The notes beneath the pieces are model-generated. The model was not told the DNA's origin, did no database searches, and saw only the letters and a list, made by a program, of their open reading frames with translations. Positions 41,401-53,400 of a stretch of 64,000 bases of DNA are shown here, piece by piece. The translations under genes were made by a program, and so were the position numbers. The DNA comes from Oegoconia quadripuncta (lineage: Eukaryota > Arthropoda > Insecta > Lepidoptera > Autostichidae): the NCBI GenBank assembly GCA_949316235.1, contig OX438758.1, positions 14,169,731 through 14,233,730 on the forward strand, written 5' to 3'. Each line of letters begins with the position of its first letter. The first letter of the stretch is position 1.

Positions 41401-44400
41401 TGAGAATTACAAACGGAGGTCGCAGGTCGATTTCCAGAGGGGTGCTGGTTTAGTACTCGGTTTGGTTGCTGGTAGGGCATTTTAAATGCCCGCCTGGCTA
41501 GCTACCACCATCTTATCTAAGTCTGCCGACAAGCAGCATAACGGTAGCGTTGTGTTTTGGCCGTTGAAATAAAATAGCCAGTCTAATGACTCATGGACGC
41601 AGTTAACATTGAACCACGGACGCGGTTAAAATTGGACCAAGGATACGTTTAATAATAAGCCACGGTCGCGTTTAACATTAAGTTACGAAGAGGTTAACAT
41701 TGAGCCATGAAGGAAGTTACATTCCGCCATGAATGAGGTTAATATTGAGCCACAGAGGAGGTTAACATTAAGCCACGGAGTAGGTAACATTAAGCCACGG
41801 AGTAGGTAACATTACGCCACGGAGTAGGTTAACATTACGCCAGGGACGCTTTTAACAATAAGCTAAAAAGGAAGTTAACATTGAGCCACGGAGGATGTTA
41901 ACAATGAACCACGAGGCGGTTAACATTGAGCCACGAATATGTTAACATTGAGCCAAGGAGAAGTCATGGAGGCGGTTAATAATGAGCCACGAGGCGGTTA
42001 ACATCACGGGGTATTTCAAAACAAATTACCTCGACAGTGACCAACGACACTAGCGTGTGGACAAGGCCCGGCACCCGCGCCACGGATTCACTGGCGCGGT
42101 CGCCGAGTGACGTCAGCGCATACACACACTCCAATGTACACACCAACACCATTATATCGCGGAGCGTCAGCAGGGCGCATACGTCGGTGTACACCTGAAA
42201 AATATTTTTACAATTATTTTATCGCAGATTCAACCGCCTCCTTTTCAGAAGTCTGTTGAAAATATCGATGAGAATTTTTTTACCATAGAGCTATATTGGT
42301 CAGTAGGCTAAAAGTAAGCATTATCCGGTTTCCGTGATGGTTTGGTGGTGACATCAAATTGTGCCAGAACTATATTTTCGTAAAAAAAAGCTATTAAAAC
42401 CAAGTTTATCAAGATACGATTCTTGACAAGGTTGTTAAGCCCCTCAAGAATACTATGTTCATATCAAAGAATTCTTTCAGCAAGCCCGACATCAGGTCAT
42501 AAAGCTCGATCAACACAAGCGAAGCTGGAACGATTCAAACTTCATGACAGCTGAAGACTGACCATTATCTAATCAAGATCTGAATCCACTCCATTACGAT
42601 TTATGGTTTTTTTAGAGGGCATGGCATGCTCTAAACGGCATGATAATATTGAGTCCCTAAAACATTCCATAAGAGAGACAGTGGAAATTTTTCCCATAGA
42701 GAAAGTTCTATCGATCAGTGGCCATTGACGACCTCCTTAACGCCACAGAGAGTGCTGTTACAGTGGTTAGATTTTGGTCCAATAAAATTTGACATTTGTC
42801 TCGACTCGAAAAGAATAGCCACAACGTTTAAAATATAAGAGCCAATTAACTATTCATTAAATATTTTGTGTAATATAAAAAACTATAATTTGTTTATTAC
42901 AATATTTATGGCAAGACTATATTTTACTTTTACGGAAGTCTCTAATTTGTTCGTCAATCATCCAACCTACAACACTCGTTAGCTTTAATAAGTAGGTATC
43001 ACAAATTAGTTTGAACCGGAAGTGGTGACGCCTGGACCAAAATCCGCGACTAAAAGGTAGGACCACCGAGCAGTTCAACCTACCTTAGCCTCCAAGGCCC
43101 TCAACAACGCCTCCTCATTGGCTTCGTTCTGCGCAAGTTTGTTGAGCAACTCAAGAGCAGCGAGCACTCTAGCACGATCGGGGGACACCAGCGCCGATTG
43201 GATGGTCGAGAGGATATGCCGAGAGATCAGGCAGGTGGCTGGGTCCTGGGGATGTTTTAATCACTTTTAAAACCATAAAAGGAACAATGGTGTCGATTCG
43301 GATGTACACCAACTAAACTAAAAGCAGTTTTGGAGTGGTGCCATCGCATCGTACTGTTCCTTGGAGAAAGAGACAGTACTACTTTAAAACTGATTTTAGT
43401 TTAGTTGGTGTACATCCGAATCGACACCATTATAGACGATGGACTACTACAGATTACAAAACATATGTCACAGAAAATAGGATACTAAAAAGAGCGATTC
43501 AACCCAAGTAGATGGTTGTTTGGGTAATAGGGTTACCAAGGTGAAAATAGTTGGGTTTCTCCATCTTATCATTCGGACTGTTTATTTTCAAATACATGCA
43601 CAAAAATTTAAGTATGTAAAAATGTGTATATTTATGTATATTGTCACTTTAAAAGATGTGTGGTATATAGAATCTATACCTATTGTTTTCATTAAAATTG
43701 TGTTTGTCTCAAGTCCTGTCCATGATGCTGCCCTAGATGAATACAAACCCAGGGTCAATGGAGTTCCGGGTGCTGTACTCTCTCCATTCCATATCCGTCC
43801 ACACTAGGCTTTAAACTACACATATCGCCAGTATTTATATAAAGGACAAAAAACTAATTTACACCGTGGTGTATTTTATGTCGCTGAAGATGAAGGTAAT
43901 TTAAAATACTTAATTCAGGATTCCGCAATTGCAAATCCAAATATTTTAAATATCTAGTTATTGAATTTATACTTGTTTATGGCCCATAGTATGTCGGGCA
44001 AATGAAATTGAAAGAAATGAAAAAAAAATTATCACGTGACTATTACGTTGTCGTACCAACTTAAATGATAGAAGCGCTTCACTGGTATGCCTGCGTACCA
44101 GTCGGGGTGTTAGCGGTTTAAGGCCTTTTGATATGGCTATAGTAAATACATAGTTGAATCCGCTTCATACATACTGTCATAGAACTTTATTACAAGAGAA
44201 GAATTTTCTCACCTTGATAATGAGTTCCATAGATACATTCCCGAGCGTATCCAAACCCGATTGCCGTAGAGTGCCTACCCAACTGTTGCAGCAGAGCAAC
44301 AGGAACCTGTAGAAATAAAACAAAAATAAGTATTTCTTTACATGAACATAGGTTGATTTTATTTTATTTTTATTTATTTACATAGAATCAACAGCATTAT

Positions 44401-47400
44401 TACAAATTCTTATACAGAAAACTAATACCAAACTTATGCCAATTAAAGATTCTCTTTATGTTACTGACAAAGGTTACCCTTAAAATTGAATGGGTAATGT
44501 TTTAATTAAATTATAATAAAATTGGTACTATTGCATTATTAATTAATAATATTTATTATATAAATATCAATAAAAACAGATCAAGACCTCAGTGATATAC
44601 ATAGTATTGAAAGTGAATTAAACCAAATGAAAATGTCAAAATTATAGATCTATAAATCTGTACAAAATATATATAAATATATATAAAATGATGGTAGGGC
44701 ATTTGAAATGCCCGCCTGGCTAGCTATCATCGTCTTATCTAGAGTGGCCGCCAAACACCAATGTTAATAGCATTGTTGTGGTTGGTTGGTGATTGTGTCT
44801 GGTAGATAAGAGAGCCAGTCCCCCAAATAAGATGGGGTTTCCGGGTCAGTACGCTTCCACCTTCGGCCTCATCTTCACTTAACATCAGGTGTGATTGGGG
44901 TCAAGTGCTAACCCGTTGTGCTAATAAAAAAAGATGTGTCTCAACGGGATTCGATGTAAATAACATAGGGTTTACAAAATGGACGTCACAAGTACTATTC
45001 CCGAGCACTAAACATTTGTGAACCCCCATTTGAACATAAAACTACAAAGGCAGTTAAACATGTAACTAAATTGCTATTTATGATATTCTTGTGTATTTAA
45101 AACAGTATAATAAAATTGAATTGAAAGTCAAAGTAGTTCTCAACCTTAGGTCGCATTGAAATACAGGCGCAAATGTGTATATTCGCATTAAGAGAGTTTA
45201 TCCCGACAAGTGGCACCTTCATTGGATAAATTAAGATTTTTTTTAAATACCGAATAAATAAAATAGCTCTGACCAGCACCCGAGAAGCCTAAAAGCTAAT
45301 TATAAATACATAAAACATTCTAATTAGTGATAAAAACGGCCACTGTTTTTTATAACCGTGAATTCTCGAAAATAACCGTAATTAAAACTACTAATACAAA
45401 TAGTTAAATCCCTTCTAAGAGAGAAGAGAATAGTAAAATAATTACGAAAAACGGAAGGAATAAAAAATTCGCACGTGACATTGCTTCCAATCGTGATTAG
45501 GTGAAATATCGCTCACCCTGAGCTTCTACATAACACTCACCTAATAAGCGTAGTATTCTTCGCGAGATACTGAACGTTCTCCTCGTGGAAGGAAAGTGAA
45601 CGCACGATGGAGGCTATCTGGAGCACCCTCTGGGTATAAACGCAGGTGGCACCACCAGGCAGTTCCGGCGCGAAGAGTTGAGTATCCTCCGACTGCTCTA
45701 TGACCCAGTCCTCCAAAATTTCCTATAGACAAACAGGTATATCTCAATATAAATGTTAAATTAAGCGCGCTGACCCAGAAGCCTCAACTTTTTTAGGGGA
45801 TCTACAGGTGTCTTATCTCAAATAGCAGGAACCCAACAATGCTACAAGCATTGCTGCTTGGCGGCATACTTAGATAGGATAGTGGTAGTTGGCCAGGCGG
45901 ACATTACAAAAGCCCTACCAAACCCAGCACAAAACATATACCCTGATGGGGAACGAACCAGCGGCCTCCTTTCTGTAAACTTTATGTTCTTTACTTTAGC
46001 TACGGGGAGGTGGTATTGTATCATTATTTGCAATTCTTGAATTACAAAATCTCAAAAGTTTTTCTTGTGTACTGTATCACAGAATAACTGATAAGACTGC
46101 CGCTTCACTCTCCATTTAGCAGACATGATAGATTAACAATGGCTACCGTCAAAGCGCTTTGACGCCGGGGTTTAAGACGTCAAGAACCAGCAAATATTCT
46201 TTCTCCAAGAGTAACCATACGGGTGATACTATCTAAGTGGGCGGGACATCGACTTAGTTACTACAACAGCTACTCGTAACTCGTAAAACTTGTCAACACT
46301 AGATAGATACATCTGATAGTTGATGTTGTAGTATAACTGTATAATCGTTAATGTCGTTAATCGTTTGGTTAGTTTCCCTAATCGTCAGTTTTGCTAATCC
46401 GTCCGTTTACTCTAAATATAAGAGACATCAATAGTATGCCTAAAGAATAAGCAGTATATCAAATCAAAACACACTTAAAATAGTCAGATTTTACATTTTT
46501 AAAGCTACTGCTTGTTCAAAAGGCAATTTTGTGACGAAAAGGTTAGAATATTATACTCTTTAAATCTGTCTCTAAGTGACACTGCAGGTCTCAGTTGATA
46601 AATTGCGCGAACGGCTCGTTTTTGTAAAACAAAGATTGCATTTATATCCGCGGCATTTCCCCACAGCAAGTATACTATTGACGAAATCAAATTTTACCAG
46701 CCGTCACCCATTCACTGCGGCATAGCGATTAGCAATGGAATCGTAACGCCTAGTTCACCGTCATTGTTGCAACAAAAACTATTCTAATCAGCTGGTCATT
46801 GGGTGATCAAGAGATAAAGGAATACTTATTCCATAATATTCTCTATAACAATCAACTCAAGTGCTTTCGATTTCATAGCATATGGAGGCAACAACGGTTA
46901 GCCTCGGGACCTTCACAACATGCCTTTTAGTCCTCCCTGCCACCAAGAGTAGTCTCTGCCGATTCTATATTCTCAAATAGATAACTTTGTCGGATGGTTT
47001 TTGCTTTATATCTTGATATTTAATTCTTACAACTTTGTCCATGGGTTTTGCTATTTTTTGCGCTCAAAAGCCACACAAAATGTATTTTAATTTTTATCAG
47101 CTTCTGACAGTTCTAGCTTACTACTCACGAGCCATTTTATATTTAATCATTTAAAATTCAATAACTGTTACCTTCAGCAAAAGCAAAGGTGTTACCATCT
47201 AAGAAACATTAAAACTCACTCAATTTTACAGAATTTTAAGAACAAAAGTTGGTTAGAATTTATTGCGTTAAAACCACAAAAACCACCTTCAACATAGACT
47301 CACCTCTTCCCTGATCTTCTCCACAATATCCTCAACATCTTCATCCTTCATGAGACAATCTGTGAGAGTGTTGTGCGCGGCCAACGCCTGCACGCTTAGC

Positions 47401-50400
47401 TCCGGTTGCTCTACTCCTGGCTGCATAAACTTGGTCTCGTCAGCCAGCTCCTTGGCGCCGCCGCCTCCTGACCTCATCATCCAGAACTCGTCAGGGTACC
47501 GACCGCGGGCCTCGAAGTAAGAACGGCCGATTGTGTCGCGGAGATTTGCTGTAAGATAATATTTATCAACCGTGTCTACAGAGTACTTTAAAGATTGTAC
47601 TTTGTAGTACCTAACAAAAACACGTTTCGAGGTAAAACAATATACCTAAAACGAGAATTTGTGTCATGTAAGCGGTATTAAAACGCCGAAAGAGCTCAAA
47701 TTCAAGAGTATTTTTCTTCGTGTCCACTACGGCGAGTTGTCTGCAGTCACGAAAAGGTCCTTCTGGCCCTGTGTGGGAGGGCACATTGGACAGGATATTC
47801 TATTGTACAAGAATGGTGAGTGCGAGATGCGACAATAGTATGAAATCAAGACCCTCGAGACGGCCCGACTCTTTAGGTATATTTCTGTACCTACCTGCCT
47901 GCCGTCACAAAGCTACCATTGTGGCCTTATTGTCTATGGGCAACATATTCATTGCAATCTCTTTTGCCATTCATCGTATTTGATATTTGAAGCCCTACTA
48001 TTCGTTAAAATTGACAGTTGGAGACCATTCCCATTGTGATGGACAACAACAGGGCTGAAATTCGATGGTAATGCATCTCTTTTGCAATTCGTCGAATTTA
48101 ACATTTAATGCCTAGTAAGGCATAAGGTAGTAACTGGTCGAATATCAGTCACAGTTGCAGTCTTTCTGTTGTTTTAGAAATTACTGAATGTGGAATTTCC
48201 AGAGAATTTTATAGGCTTGGTAATAATTTTAAAGAGATAAGTCCACCTTTGTACATGACCCCACTGAAGCCAGTAAATATACATCTTAGTGTAACATTAA
48301 ACTCACAGTGATTATATACGCCAGCATGCGCCAGTAAGAAATCCAATATGTGCGGAGTGGTGCTGAGCGGCAGACGGTTGGAGTGGTCCGCCGCTAGCAC
48401 GGTGCACACATTAACTGCGAAGTCTTGCTCATTGGGCATCGGGGACAGAAGGGAGAGCGCCAGCCGCTCGGAGGGACCGGCCACCCGGGTGCCCGTCCGG
48501 AGAGCCTCGCCCGATGCTAGATAATACAGTAACAATAAATGTTAATAAACTATAAAATAAATTTATTGATAACAATTTTCGGCTTACAATGGTCTTTCGA
48601 AGTCGGATGCACTAGCGCAATGGTGATTAGCAAAGTAAAGCAACGTTACATATATTATGTATGTATGTTTGTATGTATTCAATTAACGTATGTATTTATA
48701 TGGGTCATTTATTTATTTTATTAAAATTAGTTTACCGTGCACGCTACCTACATATCATGTGCATAATGCTTCCTAACCCAAAGGTTGCCTGGAAGAGATC
48801 GCTTTTAGTGATAAGGCCGCCATTTCTTGTATGCTTCTTATTGTTGTAAAATAAAGAATATTTTGTTTGTTTGTTTGTATTGTTACAATTATTTTCAAGT
48901 AAGTATAAAGGGAGACCTATAATTGGCTGATCATCAGATTTATTAATCATAATGGTATTTAAAAAAAAGCTGTAGGGATTCTAATAAAGTAAAAATAACA
49001 GAAAAATAAAAAATAAAGGCAGTCTTTAAACCAAGTAGCCAATAGACCCGGGGGCTTGAAAACACTAAATGTTATGGGCTATAGATATTTACCTGAGATG
49101 TATGAGCCCCCACTAAAGGTGATGCGCGGCATGCCGCCTCCACGGCCGCGTCGCGGGTCCTCGTCCATGTCGTTGTCATCATCCCGCCCTGGGGGACCCT
49201 TGGCCCTCTCATATCTACAAATTTTTATATTTCATTAATGGCTGGCAAAGTCAGGAGTAACACAAAAGCAAATAGGATGAGGAGGTCAGAAATAATGCAA
49301 AATTTACGAACAACATTCACCACCTAATACCCAAAAAATACCACTCTTGATAACAAACAACTTTTCCCAAGGAACCATAGTCCAGAAAATTCGATTACCC
49401 ATACAAAGTAAACCATTTGGAATCAACTTATAGTATGGAAATTCAACAATATTCAGCTGTTCTCGCCTATGGTTCCCAGGTGGAAAGTTCTTCGTTATCA
49501 GGAGTGGAGTCACCAGTAAGTAGGAATTATATTAATTAAATTTCATCATATATAGGAAGAGATCCATCGTATCCTATCAATACGACATTTACAATTCATC
49601 AATACCATAATAGAAGGAAGAATAGAGGGGAAATGAAAAAGAGGAAGACCGAGAATAAGCTACATGCAGCAGATAAAAGAGAAGTCGAACGTCGTGTCGT
49701 ATCAGGAGGTCAAGAGGAAGGTGGAGAGCAGAGAGATATGGAAAAATCTCCACCGACAAGAGCATGGCTCTTAAATCAGATGATGATAGGAAGAGATGAT
49801 AGATAAACTTGCCACTATACTTTGCTTCATACTTCTAAACTTCATATTTCAAGCATTTATTTCAATGAAGATACATTATTCACTAACATCTTTTTTACCT
49901 GTGTTTCATTAATGAATTGAATTGATATCAATTGTTGAATGTCAACATAAAGCTACTGGAAATAATAATAGGCTTATTGCATTTATCTGTCAGTTAGTAT
50001 GTCCCATTGGCCTAACTACTACTCTGTTGGGAAACCTTTAAAAACACGAAATTATATACAATTCCCATCAACAATCTATTTTATTTATTTATTTCAGAGA
50101 CAAACAGGTGCTTATATAAATTAAAATAAATATATATATATATCTTAGCACATACATACAGCGTCATCTAGTTCCACACTAAGCAACTAGGCTTGTATTA
50201 TACCAGGTGGTTGATAAACTATACAAATACATTATTTTTTTTATAAATAAATACATATATAAATGAAAAACATCGATAATTCGGGAGCATATTGTGTCTG
50301 TATTCATCATACAAACATATGGCAATAGCGGGATTCGAACCCGCGACCTTTTGGTATAGCAGTGAAGAGTTTCTAACCACTACACCAAACAGGTCGTCAA

Positions 50401-53400
50401 ATTACATAAGTAGTTCATGTACTCTTACAATATTACAATAATTATTAATATTACATTACACACAGACACAAGCAATTCAGCAATCGTGTGCCTTGTAGTG
50501 CGAAGCATAAAAAACTGCTGATATTTTCACAGTTCATGTTATAACTGAACTTTGAACATTGTCATTCACAATGAAAACTCACTTTTCCAAGTATGATCCA
50601 TATATTCGTCTTAATAATGTAGACCCGTTGATACACGGATGAGGCAATCGCAGCGGTCTCAGAAATGAATCCCATGCATCATTTTGATTTACCTGTTAAC
50701 ATTATTATGTTAAATATATAATATCTTGATGTTTAGCATTCTTAATGAGTAGAGTGATGACAGTCAACTCAATTAATTTTAAACACCTCTGATCAATTAG
50801 ACATCATCAACTAGGAAACTGTCAATCAATCATTAATTTATTTCTTTATTGTTTGGGTTGTATAAACGGAATCACGACCCACCTTAGGCTTCATTGCCTA
50901 CAAACATTCTAATACTATTAGACTCAATTTCATTTATATGTCATCAACAGCCTTACAATGTGTAAGGCGTACGTTGATGACGTACCCACTGTTGGGCCAC
51001 AGCCTCCTCTCACTTTCATATTTATACATACAAATACATATTTATTTCATTAGGCAGTGATAGCCCGGTCTATTGCCGTCTCCTTTTAATTAAATATATA
51101 AATGTTTTGGACATTTACACCAATCATCTAGTCCCAATCTAAGCAAAGTATGTACTATGGATACTAGATAACGGATAAACATACATAAATATTTATTTAA
51201 ACATCCATGACTCGGGATTAAATGTTCGTATTTATTACACAAAGCATGGCTAACCAGTTTCGAAAATACCAGTAAAGGTTATTTTTTTTTTAATAAAGGT
51301 GTGAGCGCTTCCGAAATGAGAGCAAAACCTAAATTTGAATTCAATTATTAATTTCTAACATTTGTGCTTATCCCCAATGATAGCCTGGAAGAGATAGCTT
51401 TTAGTGATAACATCATCAAATTAATAAACAAGTATAATTGGACAGACCACTCATCTGTTGACACAGTTTTCCTACTATTCAAACGTCCTAAATGCCACAT
51501 GCTAGGTAATAGAAGAAAAGGACTTATACTATTTCCATTTCTTTATTTTCTCGATGACAGATCTAATTTGATAGTTGTAGTGTTGTGACTAAATAAGTAA
51601 TGATATCGATAATTATTATTTATTTCGTTTCATTGTCCTAGTAGTAGTACCTACCTTAACCTACTTATTTATATACAATATAATATATATATATACCTAT
51701 ATACAATATAAAATATAAACATAATCTATACATATTAATAAAATTGTAGTGTCTGTCTGTAATATTCGAATTTAATTTTTATTTTTAGTTTTTTGCATTA
51801 TTTATACGACACCTAAACCGAATCTACTGAACCGATTGGGATGAGACATGTTTTTCTGTGTAATATAGGCTGTTTTATGATGTTACATTAAACAGGGGCT
51901 TAGCAATGGGAGAAAAACTTTGTCATGTCAGTGGCATCGGTAATCTAATCACTTTAAGAAAGAGGGACTGAGGAATATCTTTTATTTATATTATATGCAG
52001 CCTGGGTTCACTGTTTACAAGGGATGGTAAGTGTGAGAAGGACATCGAAAGAAGAGTGAATGCCGGAAATCAGGTAAATGGAGCACTGCATGCCTTTATG
52101 AGGAGCCAGAATGTGTCCAAAAAAGCTCGTCTGGCTGTTCATGGCGGGGTGCTGGTTCCAACATTGACTTACGGGAGTGAATGCTGGGTATGGCAAAAGA
52201 AGAATGAAAGTAGAATAAATGCAGTGGAAATGAGATCATTGAGAAGTATGAATGGGGTGACTCTGAAAGATAAAATCAGAAATAGTGTAATTAGGGAGTT
52301 AAGCAGTGTGAATGAAGATGTAGTGACAAAGATTGAAAAAGGTATGCTGAGATGGTTTGGACATGTGGAGAGGATGAATGAAAGAAGACTTACGAAAGAG
52401 ATATACAAAGCGAATGTGGATGGTAGTGTTGGTAGGGGAAGACCACGGCGAACGTACCATGATCAAATCGGGGACGTCTTAAAGAAAGGCCAAGTCAAGA
52501 GTACCCTAAACCGACGAGCATGTATGAACAACCTTATGAGAGTGAAGGAAGCAGAAGAGGTGTGTCAGGATCGTAGCAAGTGGAAGTCTGTGGTCTCTGC
52601 CTACCCCAATGGGAAACAGGCGTGACATTATGTATGTATGTATGTATATGCAGCCTCAGTAACACCAGGAACAGGTCAGCTAGTATAAAATATGTATATA
52701 CAATATCGATACAATATAGATATATAAATCATAACATCACTATTCATATTGCCATAGAAAGTAACTTTATTAAAATATTGGTTATTTATCGTACTTTAAA
52801 AAAAAATACTGCATTTATGGACTCAATTTTGTCTTGGATAAATATTATATGGGATAAAGGAATAAAATTAGGCAGTTGTCGTATTTTTTATACCTCGCAT
52901 TTAAAAGTTATATTTTGCGTAAAATGCGCGGTTACATTCTACAGGAGCTGTCATCGAGAAAATAAAGAAATGGAAATAGTATAAGTGTCCTGATAAGTGG
53001 GTCATGATTCAGTTAGTTCGACTATACATATATAAAAGAAAGGAATAATAAAAATCAATATAAACATACCTTACTCAGACCACCTCGTTGCTGCACCAAT
53101 GCATAGAAATTATACAAATCGATCTCGATGCCGTTGACGACCGGCGTTTTTAAAGGCAAGCTGCAAACAACAACAAACAAAGGGATAAACAGATAATCGT
53201 TCCTTCTTAACCTCAAATTTTAGCAAACAGTACCCTCAATTTATAATTTGAAAGCAATATCTATAATAATTTGTTCACGTATATAATGGATAAGTCGCTC
53301 TAATTAGAAAATAATGAAAGAATATAAGAAACGAAGCAACCTAGAACAGTTATAGGTACTTACTTTTTACTTTCGTTAAATTGCCTTAGTTCTTTCAAAA

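Noticed and set aside
47720..47983. 87-codon plus-strand frame in Bap170 intron 5
   Set aside because: No known pattern and no splice partners.
52169..52408. Minus-strand 79-codon frame
   Set aside because: Antisense shadow of the LINE ORF2 fragment.
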